Source of the DNA: Pseudonocardiales bacterium | GTDB taxonomy: Bacteria; Actinomycetota; Actinomycetes; Mycobacteriales; Pseudonocardiaceae | Assembly: GCA_019247305.1 (NCBI GenBank) | Contig: JAFAPC010000170.1 | Location: forward strand, 1-64,000 | Direction: 5' to 3' | DNA length: 64,000 nucleotides | Notes under the pieces: generated by a model | Told to the model about the DNA's origin: nothing | What the model saw: the letters and a program-made list of their open reading frames with translations, nothing else | Databases searched by the model: none | In this document: positions 44,217 to 52,591 of the stretch, piece by piece | How positions within the stretch are numbered: the first letter of the stretch is position 1 | How the letters are laid out: every line of letters begins with the position of its first letter | Made by a program: the position numbers and the translations under genes

Positions 44217-44458
44217 GGCGCGAAGTCCGGGAGGTTGAAGTCCTCGCTCTCCTTGCCCGGTTGGCCGTCGTAGCCGGTTGTGGTCTTCGGTGTCGCTCCC
44301 GTCTGCGGGTACGCACCCACCCCGACCGGCTCGGCCCCGCGCAGCAGGAACGAACGCCGCTCCGGGGGCGACAACCCGTCCTCGCACACTGGTTCCTCAG
44401 TGCCGACTGGGAACCGGCTGCCGCCCGCGATCACCGGGCTGACTGTCTTTGCCGACAT
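44213..44458 (-). CDS. Graspetide precursor peptide (TgmA-like)
   Basis: An 81-residue peptide with GGAGGAGG ending 8 bp before ATG 44458. The leader has RFPVG (15-19) and the conserved-looking ERRSFLLRG (33-41) that ATP-grasp leaders use for recognition. The likely core is residues 53-81. It holds hydroxyl or amine donors T53, T56, K58, T59, T60, T61, K69 and S71, and acids D64, E70, E72, D73 and D78. D64-G65 is a classic aspartimide-forming pair. There is one cysteine (C25), in the leader. Its stop overlaps the ligase start. The core does not match any graspetide core that I can recall. Confidence 0.87.
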   Translation of the reverse strand: MSAKTVSPVIAGGSRFPVGTEEPVCEDGLSPPERRSFLLRGAEPVGVGAYPQTGATPKTTTGYDGQPGKESEDFNLPDFAP

Positions 44459-44543
44459 CTGGCTTCCTCCTCCCATCCGCTGCTCACAGTAGGCCGAGGG
44501 CGACCAGTCGGTGAAGCCTCCGACCAGGTCGCTGTTGTCCCTG

Positions 44544-44560
44544 GCGGACATGTGGTCCGC
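44544..44560. promoter_or_regulatory. Small inverted repeat upstream of the graspetide operon
   Basis: GCGGAC, 5 bp, GTCCGC lies 86 bp upstream of the precursor start and 18 bp from the end of the qor gene. It could be an operator for the operon or a weak terminator of qor. Confidence 0.3.
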
Positions 44561-44577
44561 TTGCGGAGATCGCGCGG

Positions 44578-45552
44578 TCAGTGGGGTAGCAGCAGGAGCT
44601 TTCCGGTGCTGCGGCGGCCCTGCAGATCTTGGTGGGCGCGTTGGGCATCGGCGAGGGGGTACCGGCCGCCGATGGTGATCCGCAGCGACCCAGCCAGGAT
44701 CGAGTCGAAGACTTCACCCGCGCGCCAGAGCAGCTCCTCGCGGGTCGCGACGTAGTGACCCAGTGTCGGGCGGGTTAGAAACACCGAGCCGGCTGAGTTC
44801 AGCCGCTGGGGGTCCACCGGGGGCACCGGTCCGCTGGCCGCACCGTAGAGCGCGAGCATGCCGCGCGGGCGCAGCGAGCTGAGGCTGGCATCGAACGTCG
44901 AGGCGCCCACCCCGTCGTAGACGGCGGCGACGCCGGCTCCACCGGTTAGTTGGCGGACCTCGCCAGCCAGGTCGTCGATCTCGGTGTAGCGGATCACCTC
45001 CGCTGCCCCGGCCTCCCGGGCCAGTCGCTCCTTCTCGGGGGTGGACACGGTCCCGATCACCCGGCCGCCGCGGGCGGTGGCCATCTGGGTGAGCAGCAGG
45101 CCCATGCCGCCCGCCGCAGCGTGCACCAGCACCGTCTCGCCGGGTTGCACGCCGTGCACGGACACCACGAGATAATGCGCGGTCATGCCCTGCAGCAGGC
45201 AGCCGGCGGCGGTCTGGATGGGCAGGTCCGGGGGCACCGGCACGGCCTGCTCGGCGGGCACCACCACCTGCTCCGCGTAGCTGCCGAGGCTAGTCGCCCA
45301 CGCCACCTGCTCGCCGGTGGCGAACCCGGTCGCGTCGGGCCCGACGGCGGTGACGGTGCCGGCGCCCTCCCGACCGGGGATGAAGGGCAGCGGTACCGGG
45401 TACGCACCGCTGCGCTGGTAGGTGTCCAGGAAGTTGACACCGGCCGCGGCGACCTCAACGAGGAGCTGACCAGGCTCCGGCTCCGGATCCGGCAACTCGG
45501 CCAGCCGGAGCACCTCGGGGCCGCCGATCTCGGTGACCTGGATCGCCCGCAT
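44578..45552 (-). CDS. qor: NADPH:quinone oxidoreductase, zinc-independent MDR family
   Basis: A 324-residue medium-chain reductase: QVTEIGGPEVLRLAELPDPE, AGVNFLDTYQRSGAYP, FIPGREGAGTVTAVGPDATG, the NADPH-binding VLVHAAAGGMGLLLTQMATA, and a C-terminal RRSTGKLLLLP. No catalytic zinc ligands are present. It reduces quinones or related enones. In mycobacteria qor lies between ctaA and ctaB; here it remains next to ctaA, while ctaB is across the island. Confidence 0.94.
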   Translation of the reverse strand: MRAIQVTEIGGPEVLRLAELPDPEPEPGQLLVEVAAAGVNFLDTYQRSGAYPVPLPFIPGREGAGTVTAVGPDATGFATGEQVAWATSLGSYAEQVVVPAEQAVPVPPDLPIQTAAGCLLQGMTAHYLVVSVHGVQPGETVLVHAAAGGMGLLLTQMATARGGRVIGTVSTPEKERLAREAGAAEVIRYTEIDDLAGEVRQLTGGAGVAAVYDGVGASTFDASLSSLRPRGMLALYGAASGPVPPVDPQRLNSAGSVFLTRPTLGHYVATREELLWRAGEVFDSILAGSLRITIGGRYPLADAQRAHQDLQGRRSTGKLLLLPH

Positions 45553-45562
45553 AGCGGGGAGT

Positions 45563-46576
45563 CTAGGAGCCGCCGTACCCGGTGCCTGCGCCGGTCAGTG
45601 GGCGCGCCGCGCCGACGGGGAGGGCGGGCAGCTCGTCGCGGACTCGGCAGCTCGTCCAGAGCGCGGCCATCGCCACGACCACCGAGGCGGCACCCAGCAC
45701 GTGCAGGGACACGAGGACTTCCGGCACTCCCGTGAGGTACTGCACGACACCGACCGTGCCCTGCGCGGCCACCACACCGATCAGCACCGAATAGCGCCGC
45801 CAGGTGCGGCCCGGTACGCCTGCGGCCCGAAGCGCACATCCCAGACCGGTGAGCAACCCGAGGAAGCCGACGAGCAGATCGGCGTGCAGGTGCACCAGCG
45901 CGGGGACGCTGAGGGCGAGCCGGGGAGTGGCGGTATCACCAGCGTGCGGCCCCGCTGCGGTCACCAGCGTGCCGGCGATCAACAGCGCCGCCAGCACCGC
46001 GGTGGCGCTGTACAGCAAGCCGCGCAGCGGCCCGGGCAGGTGCCAGCGCGGCGGGGCGTCGCCCTCAGCGAAGGCCGCGACCAGCAGGACCGCCAGCCAC
46101 ACCAGCACCATCGAGACGAGAAAGTGCCCGGCGACGGTCCACCACGTCAACCCGGTGCGCACCGTGATACCGCCCAGGACGGCCTGCGCCACGACGCCGA
46201 TCGGCATCGTCGCCGCCAGCAGAACCAGCCGAGGACGCCAGGGCCGGACGAGCAGCGCGACAACTAGGCAGGCCAGCCCGACCAGGAGGACCAGGCCGAC
46301 GAGCAGGCGGTTGCTGAACTCGATCCACTGGTGCAGCGCGGCGACCTCAAAACGCGACCCCGACATCGGGGACTGGGGCACCAGGCTGCCCGGGAAGCAT
46401 TGCGGCCACGTCGGGCAACCCAGCCCGGAACCGGTAACACGCACCACGGAGCCGGTCACCGCGATCCCGGCCTGCGTGATCACCGCAGCGATCGCGGTAG
46501 CGCGGGGCAGGTTTGTCGGTACACGGTCATGCGCGGATGTAACAGGCACACCACCGATGGTAGGCAGCGGCCGCAC
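45563..46576 (-). CDS. ctaA: Heme A synthase (COX15/CtaA)
   Basis: A 337-residue membrane protein (GTG 46576; GTG 46549 gives 328 residues and is equally possible). It oxidises the methyl group of heme O to make heme A for cytochrome oxidase. It has VTGSVVRVTGSGLGCPTWPQ with its conserved cysteine, haem-ligand histidines in EVAALHQWIEFSNRLLVGLV, WTVAGHFLVSMVLVW and VHLHADLLVGFLG, and eight helices. The last segment has VSLHVLGAASVV. It functions together with ctaB. Confidence 0.94.
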   Translation of the reverse strand: MRPLPTIGGVPVTSAHDRVPTNLPRATAIAAVITQAGIAVTGSVVRVTGSGLGCPTWPQCFPGSLVPQSPMSGSRFEVAALHQWIEFSNRLLVGLVLLVGLACLVVALLVRPWRPRLVLLAATMPIGVVAQAVLGGITVRTGLTWWTVAGHFLVSMVLVWLAVLLVAAFAEGDAPPRWHLPGPLRGLLYSATAVLAALLIAGTLVTAAGPHAGDTATPRLALSVPALVHLHADLLVGFLGLLTGLGCALRAAGVPGRTWRRYSVLIGVVAAQGTVGVVQYLTGVPEVLVSLHVLGAASVVVAMAALWTSCRVRDELPALPVGAARPLTGAGTGYGGS

Positions 46577-46794
46577 AGGCGGTCATCACCACTGCGACAG
46601 GCCCGAGCACTGTCCTTCGATAGGGTGCATCTGCACGTGCATTAGCATGGGAGGATAGCTGCCGGATGCACGCATCTGTGCACGTGCATGGACGTGAAGG
46701 GGGTCGAGTGGACAGTCGTCTCGGCGAGGTGTCACCCACAAGGGTGGTGCAACGGTTGCAGCCAACTTTCGAGGTAACCGTTACTCTCTGCTCT

Positions 46795-46977
46795 ATGGTG
46801 ACACTCACAAAAACCACAACAACCACAGCGGTTAACAGTTGGTGGATGCTGGGCCCGCAACGCTGTCGCAGCGTGCTGGGTCCGATCAACAGATTGGCTG
46901 AAGATGGGGAGTGGCATTGCCAGTTGCTGGAGGGTCATAGCGGTGTCTGCTGCGCTCCCGATGGGACGACGTGGTGA
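46795..46977 (+). CDS. Tiny Cys/His-containing protein, unknown
   Basis: A 60-residue frame with no clear ribosome site. The C-terminal 40 residues contain QRC, then EWHCQLLEGHSGVCCAPDGT. C-x(n)-C-x5-H-x3-CC matches the small metal-binding pattern seen in actinobacterial proteins with CxxxxGHxGxC. Its stop overlaps the GTG of the thioesterase gene by 7 bp, which suggests a coupled start. Composition upstream is AT-richer than the neighbours. Confidence 0.42.
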   Translation: MVTLTKTTTTTAVNSWWMLGPQRCRSVLGPINRLAEDGEWHCQLLEGHSGVCCAPDGTTW

Positions 46978-47585
46978 AGCCGGGGTTGGCTCCGGGCATC
47001 GCGCGGACATTGACCTATCGGGTGCAGCCGCATGACCTGGTGACCACGCTGTTTGGGGGAGCGGCGGAGTTTGGGCGTAAGCCTGCGGTGTTGGCGACGG
47101 GGATCTTGGTGGCGTTGTGCGAATGGCCTGCGATGGACGCGTTGCGCCAGGTGATCGGTGATGACGAGGACAGTTTGGGAACGGGGGTGTGCCTGGCTCA
47201 TCGGGCGCCGGTGGCTGAGGGGACGAGATTGCTGGTCACGGCGCGGTGTGTCAGCGTGCGGGGGCGGGCGAGCCGATGGGATGTCTGTGTCCGGGATGGG
47301 GCCCGGGATGAGGGCCGGGATGGGGCCCGGGACGAGGCGCGGATCGTGGCGGATGGCTGGGTGGAGTTCGCGGTCGTGCGGACGGCGGCGTTCGTGGAGC
47401 GGCACATGCTCGCCTCGGGTGGCGCTCCGGCGTTGGGCGGTGCGCGCCGCGACCCAGTTGGGGACTACGCCCGGCCGGCCCGGGAGCGGGTGCTCGCCCC
47501 GGGCACCGTGGTCATGACCACGGGTAGCAGGTTGTCGGCCGGCACCGGGAATAGCAGCCGCATCAGCCATCACCCAGCGCGGTGA
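46971..47585 (+). CDS. Hotdog-fold thioesterase, FlK-like
   Basis: A 204-residue protein starting GTG 46971 (VKPGLAPGIARTLTYRVQPH). The fold matches the fluoroacetyl-CoA thioesterase-like group: FGRKPAVLATGILVALCEWP with the helix glutamate, then TGVCLAHRAPVAEGTRLLVT. Such enzymes hydrolyse acyl-CoA thioesters. A 24-bp DNA duplication (47291-47338) inserts the repeated octapeptide RDGARDEG/RDGARDEA into a surface loop. The C-terminal 60 residues are low-complexity and may be an over-run. Confidence 0.72.
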   Translation: MVKPGLAPGIARTLTYRVQPHDLVTTLFGGAAEFGRKPAVLATGILVALCEWPAMDALRQVIGDDEDSLGTGVCLAHRAPVAEGTRLLVTARCVSVRGRASRWDVCVRDGARDEGRDGARDEARIVADGWVEFAVVRTAAFVERHMLASGGAPALGGARRDPVGDYARPARERVLAPGTVVMTTGSRLSAGTGNSSRISHHPAR

Positions 47586-47632
47586 AGCCAGCGGGGAGTG
47601 TCAGCCCACGAACCGTGGGCGGGCCTGCGGTG

Positions 47633-48529
47633 CTACGGCGGGGGCCCGGATGGCCCGGCAGGCCCATCGTGAACCAACCGTGGACCCCCATCGGGCGGAG
47701 TCAGCGAAATCGGCATGCCCACTTTGGACTCGTACCCCGGCAGCGCGACCCGGTAGGCGCACAGGTCGCAGTTCATTCGCACGTCGCCGGTCCGCGCCTC
47801 CCGGTAGCGCTCCAGCACCAGCCGGACCAGCCGGGCGTCCGGCCCCAGGTGCCCAGCGCTGCGGACTTCGACCTCGGGGTGCTCCTGCGCCCACGTCGCC
47901 GCCTCGGTATAGATCCGGCTCAGCAGCACCCCGGGGAACAGGAAGAACGGGGCAACCACCGCGGTCCCGACCCCGAGCAGCCGCAGCCGCTCCAGCGTGT
48001 CGGGGACCGACGGGGTGGCGACGGAGACGAAGCCGGGCTCAACGGTGCCCAGCCCGCGCCCGTCGGCGAGCAACCGGCTGACCTTCCACAGGTCCGCACA
48101 GGCGTCGGGGTCGCTGCACCCTCGCCCGATCAGCGCCACCCCCAGCTGCTCGGGGTCGGCATCAGCGGCCGCGTCCCGGATCCGGTCCGTGGCGATCTCC
48201 AGAACGTGCGGCTCAATGCCCAGGTCGCGGGCCAGACAAAAGCGCACCGCTGGATGCCGGGCCCGGGCCCGGGCCAGTGCGGCGGGACCGTCGTTCTTCA
48301 GGTGCCCGGCGGCCAGCAGCACCAAGGGCACGCTGACGATCTCGGTGGCGCCGCGGGCGACCAGGCTGTCGATGGCCTCATCAACGGTGGGTGCGGCGAG
48401 CTCGATGAAGCCGAACCCGGTCATCAGCTCACCCGCGGCAGCGCGGATGGTGCTGGCCAGCGCCCAGAACTCAGCCACCCCATCGGCATCCCGGCTGCCG
48501 TGCCCGATCACCAGCATCGCCCGGTTCAT
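47633..48529 (-). CDS. cbiX: Sirohydrochlorin cobaltochelatase, CbiX type
   Basis: A 298-residue two-module chelatase inserting Co2+ into sirohydrochlorin. The metal-binding histidines are in VIGHGSRDADGVAEF and VPLVLLAAGHLKNDGPAALA. The second module has ALIGRGCSDPDACADLWKVS and VVAPFFLFPGVLLSRIY. A C-terminal MNCDLCAYRVALPGYESKVG is the cysteine motif usual in actinobacterial CbiX. Its ATG overlaps the stop of the SUMT gene (ATGA). It is the last gene of the cobM-cobJ-SUMT-cbiX operon. Confidence 0.93.
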   Translation of the reverse strand: MNRAMLVIGHGSRDADGVAEFWALASTIRAAAGELMTGFGFIELAAPTVDEAIDSLVARGATEIVSVPLVLLAAGHLKNDGPAALARARARHPAVRFCLARDLGIEPHVLEIATDRIRDAAADADPEQLGVALIGRGCSDPDACADLWKVSRLLADGRGLGTVEPGFVSVATPSVPDTLERLRLLGVGTAVVAPFFLFPGVLLSRIYTEAATWAQEHPEVEVRSAGHLGPDARLVRLVLERYREARTGDVRMNCDLCAYRVALPGYESKVGMPISLTPPDGGPRLVHDGPAGPSGPPP

Positions 48530-49278
48530 CCCAGCACCGTGTCATCCCAGACTGTGTTATCCCACGCCATGTTCATCCCGCCCGACGTGACGTCCAGGGC
48601 CGCCACGTCGCCAATCACGACGGTCAGCGGCGCGGGCAGCCGCCCCGAGGGCGGGTGCGCCAGGGTGCCGCGGACGGTGCGCTGGTGCGGGCGGCTTGCG
48701 GCGCTGATCGCGGCGACCGGGGTGTGCGGCGACATCCCGCCCGCGCGTAGCGCGGCGAGGACCCGGGGCAGCGCCGCCCGCCCGGTGAGCAGCACCACGG
48801 TGCCCCCCAGGCGGGCCAGCGCGTCCCAGTCCACCTCCTCGACGCCGTCGTTGCCGGCGATCACGGTGAGGGTGCGGGTGCGCTGCCGGACCATCACCGG
48901 GATCCCGGCCGCCGCCGGTGCGGCCACCGCGGCGGACACCCCGGGTACCACCTCGACGTCCACCCCGGCGCGGGCCAGCGCCACCGCCTCCTCGCCGCCG
49001 CGGGACACCACGAACGGGTCACCGGCTTTGAGCCGCACGACGCACGCCCCGGTCCGGCCCAGCCCGACGAGCAACGCGTTGACCTCGGCCTGGGGTGGCG
49101 CCGGGGTGGCGCCGTGCTTGCCGACGCAGTGCCGGGTCGCGGTCGGGGCGAGCGCCACGATCTCCGCCATCGACGGGCGGTCGTAGACCACGTGCCGTGC
49201 TCGGGCCAGCAGCGCGGCGCCGCGCCGGGTGATCAGCTGGGGGTCGCCGGGTCCGGCACCCACCAAATGCACGGTCAC
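48526..49278 (-). CDS. cobA: Uroporphyrinogen-III C-methyltransferase (SUMT)
   Basis: A 250-residue SAM-dependent tetrapyrrole methylase giving precorrin-2 from uroporphyrinogen III. Motifs: VHLVGAGPGDPQLITRRGAA, VVYDRPSMAEIV, CVVRLKAGDPFVVSRGGEEA, VEVVPGVSAAVAAPAAAGIP, VMVRQRTRTLTVIAGND. The GTG start overlaps the cobJ stop and its stop overlaps the cbiX start. A second SUMT domain is encoded at 52588-53820. In this one, the residue after VSRGGEE and the VRQ in place of the usual THR differ slightly from the standard form. Confidence 0.9.
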   Translation of the reverse strand: MTVHLVGAGPGDPQLITRRGAALLARARHVVYDRPSMAEIVALAPTATRHCVGKHGATPAPPQAEVNALLVGLGRTGACVVRLKAGDPFVVSRGGEEAVALARAGVDVEVVPGVSAAVAAPAAAGIPVMVRQRTRTLTVIAGNDGVEEVDWDALARLGGTVVLLTGRAALPRVLAALRAGGMSPHTPVAAISAASRPHQRTVRGTLAHPPSGRLPAPLTVVIGDVAALDVTSGGMNMAWDNTVWDDTVLG

Positions 49279-50024
49279 CGCGGCGCACCGAGCGACTGAG
49301 CGGTCACCAGCCAGCCGCCGAGCCGGCTCGTGCTGGCCGCGCCGACAATCACCACGGTGTGCATCCCGGCTCTGGCCGGATCCAGGGTGGCCAGCGTGGT
49401 GAGCTCCACGCACTCGCCGTCCCGCCCCGCGTCGGTGACCAGCCCGACCGGGGTGTCGCCAGGCCGGTATTCGGCGAGGACATCGCGAGCCCGGAGCAGC
49501 TGCCACGACCGCCCGCGCGAGCGCGGGTTGTACAGCGCGAGCACCAGGTCAGCGGCGGCCACCGCGCGGAGCCGGGCCTCCACCGCTGCCCAGGGGGCGA
49601 GCAGGTCGGACAGACTCAGGCAGGCGAAGTCGCGCGCCAGAGGGGCTCCCAGCAGCGCGCTCGCCGCGATGGCCGCCGTGACGCCAGGCACTACCCGCAC
49701 CGCCGGTCGCCGCGCCGGCGGTAGCGCGGCGACGGTGGTCAACGCCCACGAGGCCATCCCGTAGACCCCGGCGTCACCGGAGGACACCAGGGCCACCCGC
49801 GCCCCGCCGGCCGCCGCGCGTACCGCGTCCTGCGCGCGCTGCTGCTCAGCGCCGATCCCGCTGGGCACCACGCTCTGGTGGGGGCCGGTGAGGTCGGCGC
49901 AGGCCGCCAGGTACGTGTGGTACCCGAAGACGGCCTGGGCGTCCCGGACGGCGTCCTGCGCGGCCGGGGTGCGATGTACCGGAGCGCCCGGGCCTAACCC
50001 GACGACGCTGAGCAGGCCGGTCAC
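49275..50024 (-). CDS. cobJ: Precorrin-3B C17-methyltransferase
   Basis: A 249-residue enzyme of corrin-ring contraction. It has LLSVVGLGPGAPVHRTPAAQ, VFGYHTYLAAC, VALVSSGDAGVYGMASWALT, VRVVPGVTAAIAASALLGAP, and ADLVLALYNPRSRGRSWQLL, the last being specific for CobJ. Many actinobacteria have a CobI-CobJ fusion; here CobJ is alone and cobI is not in the window. It is coupled by ATGA to cobM and by GTGA to the SUMT gene. Confidence 0.93.
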   Translation of the reverse strand: MTGLLSVVGLGPGAPVHRTPAAQDAVRDAQAVFGYHTYLAACADLTGPHQSVVPSGIGAEQQRAQDAVRAAAGGARVALVSSGDAGVYGMASWALTTVAALPPARRPAVRVVPGVTAAIAASALLGAPLARDFACLSLSDLLAPWAAVEARLRAVAAADLVLALYNPRSRGRSWQLLRARDVLAEYRPGDTPVGLVTDAGRDGECVELTTLATLDPARAGMHTVVIVGAASTSRLGGWLVTAQSLGAPR

Positions 50025-50890
50025 CGGGGCCTGCGCTTGGCGGTGGGGATGGGCCGTCCCGCGGTGCTGCCCGGCAGCGAGCGGCGGCGGCAGCTGTGCG
50101 AGTAGGTGGGGTCATACAGCCGGCTGCGGGCCCTGGCGTGGGACAGCCCTGCGTCGGATCCCTTTGGACCGGATAGCGCCGGTCCTACTAGCACCAGCGC
50201 GGTGGTGCGGATTCCGGAGGCGCGCAACGCGCCAGCGAGGCCGTCCACCGTGGTGGTGATCACCGTCTCGTCCGGCCAGCTGGCCTTCGCGACGACGACG
50301 GCGGGGGTCTGCGGTGGGTAGCCGGCCAGCAGCTCCTCGCGCATCGCGGCCGGCCGGGCCGCGGACAGGTAGATGGCCATGGTGGTGCCATGGCGAGCGA
50401 AGCTGGCGACGCTTTCGGCGGCCGGCATCGACGCCGCGGTCCGACCGCCGCCGAGCCGGGTGAGCACGGTGCTTTGCGCCACCCCCGGCGCGGTGAGCTC
50501 CACCCCAGCAGCGGCTGCGGCGGCGGCGAGTGAGCCGACGCCGGGCACGATCTCGAAGGCCCGGCCGTGGCGCGTGCACCAGCTGATCTGCTCAGCCAAC
50601 GCGGAGTACAGCGAGATGTCCCCGGAGTGCAGCCGCACGATCGCGGCGTCCGGGTGTGCGGTGTAGACCGCGAGCACATCCTCCAGCGTCATGCCCGCCG
50701 AGTCGTGCAGCTCGACACCGTCGCGGCAGTGTGCCAACACCGCCGCAGGAACCAGCGACGATGCCCAGATCACCACGTCAGCACCGGCGAGCCGGTGCGC
50801 CCCCCGCAGGGTGAGCAGGTCCGGTGCGCCAGGCCCAGCGCCCACGAACGAGATCAGCCCAGGAGCCTTGGACCCAGCGGCCAGTCGCAT
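50021..50890 (-). CDS. cobM: Precorrin-4 C11-methyltransferase
   Basis: A 289-residue enzyme with ISFVGAGPGAPDLLTLRGAH, VVIWASSLVPAAVLAHCRDG, AIVRLHSGDISLYSALAEQI, and TVLTRLGGGRTAASMPAAES, the CobM pattern. It methylates C-11 of precorrin-4. The final 40 residues are arginine-rich and outside the usual family length, so they may be an extension. It begins the minus-strand operon that also has cobJ, SUMT and cbiX. Confidence 0.93.
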   Translation of the reverse strand: MRLAAGSKAPGLISFVGAGPGAPDLLTLRGAHRLAGADVVIWASSLVPAAVLAHCRDGVELHDSAGMTLEDVLAVYTAHPDAAIVRLHSGDISLYSALAEQISWCTRHGRAFEIVPGVGSLAAAAAAAGVELTAPGVAQSTVLTRLGGGRTAASMPAAESVASFARHGTTMAIYLSAARPAAMREELLAGYPPQTPAVVVAKASWPDETVITTTVDGLAGALRASGIRTTALVLVGPALSGPKGSDAGLSHARARSRLYDPTYSHSCRRRSLPGSTAGRPIPTAKRRPR

Positions 50891-50923
50891 CAGGCCATCC
50901 CATCTCCGGTGCTACGACCGTCT

Positions 50924-51580
50924 TCACCGCCTGGACAGGGTGAGGCAGGCTATCCGGGCCCCCGCCTGGCCGGCGTGACCGGGAGCCGTCTCGGTCTGCA
51001 TCGCTTCATGGATCACAATTGAGCCGGGCACCCGGTCGCTGAAGACAAAAGGCACCGTGCTGCGCGAGGTGCTGTCGCCGGCGTCGTCCGTGTGCAGGTC
51101 CAGCCAGATTTCGTTGCGCGGGTTGGCGTACTCGGGGTTGGTCGAGGGCGCTTGGGGTGTCGCTGCGGGATCCATCCGATTCTGGTAATGCGGACCAGCT
51201 GCCTCGCCGGTGGCACCGCACGCCTTCATGTGCACGTGCGCCGCGTAGCCCCGGTTGGGCAGCAACCCGGAAACCGTGAGCTCCGCCCTGGTGGACCCGT
51301 CCGACGACGGGATAAGGGCGGCCGTGACGGCCGCACCGACCGGCGCCAGCTCCGGGTTGTAGGTCATGGCCTTCGAGGTCGGGTTCGGTGCGGTGAGCGT
51401 GCCGCTCCCGAAAAGGAAGACCCCAGATGTCGGACTTTCGCTGCTGGCGGATGGCGTGGGCATGGTGACCCCGTGGTACGCGCAGCCAACCGGCATGAGG
51501 GCCACGATGGCGCCGACCACGGTAAGTATGAGCCGCCACCACGCTGTGTGATAGGAATTACCCAGGGTGAGTCCCCTCAT
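50924..51580 (-). CDS. sodC: Cu/Zn superoxide dismutase-family lipoprotein
   Basis: A 218-residue protein with a signal (LILTVVGAIVALMPVGC) whose cysteine at about residue 33 should be lipidated. The SOD domain shows the copper ligands in YAAHVHMKACG, the bridging/zinc region in AAGPHYQNRMD and the late VIHEAMQTE. The normal zinc-loop aspartate may be the one in LDLHTDDAGDS. It would remove superoxide outside the cell. CATAAT at 51588-51593 is placed so that transcription would begin at the ATG, suggesting a leaderless message. It follows cobM's start by 33 bp upstream on the same strand. Confidence 0.82.
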   Translation of the reverse strand: MRGLTLGNSYHTAWWRLILTVVGAIVALMPVGCAYHGVTMPTPSASSESPTSGVFLFGSGTLTAPNPTSKAMTYNPELAPVGAAVTAALIPSSDGSTRAELTVSGLLPNRGYAAHVHMKACGATGEAAGPHYQNRMDPAATPQAPSTNPEYANPRNEIWLDLHTDDAGDSTSRSTVPFVFSDRVPGSIVIHEAMQTETAPGHAGQAGARIACLTLSRR

Positions 51581-51625
51581 ATGGTTTATTATGCCTGCTT
51601 CCCACGCGAGGAGGCGAGGCGGAAG

Positions 51626-51871
51626 TTATTGATCGTCAGGGTCGCTTTCCATGGCGCAGACAAAGTTCTTTACGTAGCGCAGCGCCAATTCCTGGCGATC
51701 CGTTGGGTAGGGTGCCCAAGCAAGTGCATCCCCCGCAAAGCGCAATAACTGATCCTGGTTGAGTCTGGACACGATCAGCCGGGCGAGCTCGTCTCCGTCC
51801 AGGTCCGGACGCAGGCGTCGGGCGAGCACATACTGGGTGGCCAGCTCGTCGTCGTGATTTGCCGCGCTCAT
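51626..51871 (-). CDS. Small helical protein, unknown
   Basis: An 81-residue acidic protein starting MSAANHDDELATQYVLARRL; GGAG lies about 7 bp before ATG 51871. It is mainly helical (LDGDELARLIVSRLNQDQLL, DRQELALRYVKNFVCAMESD) with no recognised family. It is divergent from cobH and upstream of sodC on the same strand. Confidence 0.6.
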   Translation of the reverse strand: MSAANHDDELATQYVLARRLRPDLDGDELARLIVSRLNQDQLLRFAGDALAWAPYPTDRQELALRYVKNFVCAMESDPDDQ

Positions 51872-51973
51872 CCGCGATCTCCGTTCACCCCCGCCGCCGT
51901 GGGCGTATGCACCATTGTGACGGCAAGCTGGACGGCATGCTGAGTGCAGAAAAGGCAGAAAGGGGACGATGTG

Positions 51974-52591
51974 ATGCGAACCCAGCATCCGATCGAGGTC
52001 GAGTCATATCGGATCCTTCGGGCTCAGGTGGACACCGCGAGGCTGCCACCGGGTACCCGCGCGGTGACCGAGCGGGTGATCCACGCCAGCGCGGACCTCG
52101 ATTACGCCACTGACCTGGTCTGCGACGAAGACGCGCTGCGCGCGGGGCAGCGGGCGCTGGCTGACGGGGCGCCGTTGGTGGTTGACGTCCAGATGCTCGC
52201 CGCCGGCATCACCTCGCGGCCGTGTGTGGTCGCGCTCGAGTTGGCCTCAGCGCTGGCCCCGACACCGGAGCTGACCCAGGGGCTGACCCAGGGCCTGACG
52301 CGCTGCGCGGCGGGAATCCGGGTGGCTGCTGCTGAGCACCCCCAGGGTGCGGTGTGGGCGGTGGGCAGCGCGCCGAGCGCGCTGCGCGAGCTGATCCGCC
52401 TCGCTGCGGCGGGTGTGCTGCGTCCGGCGCTGGTCATCGGACTGCCGGTGGGCTTTGTCGACGCTGCGCGGGCCAAAGCGGCGCTGCGAGACTCGGGGTT
52501 GCCGGCGCTGTCCAACCGCAGCGCCAAGGGCGGCACCGCGGTCACCGCGGCGGCGGTCAACGCGCTGCTGTTCTGGAAGCCGGTGCGGTGA
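51974..52591 (+). CDS. cobH: Precorrin-8X methylmutase
   Basis: A 205-residue enzyme moving the C-11 methyl to C-12, giving hydrogenobyrinate. It has HPIEVESYRILRAQVDTARL, TERVIHASADLDYATDLVCD with the catalytic histidine, and the C-terminal IGLPVGFVDAARAKAALRDS and SNRSAKGGTAVTAAAVNALL. ATG 51974 is used since the family begins at this residue. It is coupled by a GTGA overlap to the CysG-like gene. Confidence 0.94.
   Translation: MRTQHPIEVESYRILRAQVDTARLPPGTRAVTERVIHASADLDYATDLVCDEDALRAGQRALADGAPLVVDVQMLAAGITSRPCVVALELASALAPTPELTQGLTQGLTRCAAGIRVAAAEHPQGAVWAVGSAPSALRELIRLAAAGVLRPALVIGLPVGFVDAARAKAALRDSGLPALSNRSAKGGTAVTAAAVNALLFWKPVR

Noticed and set aside
51880-51973. Cobalamin riboswitch before cobH
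   Set aside because: The interval is under 100 bp and shows no B12-box-like sequence.
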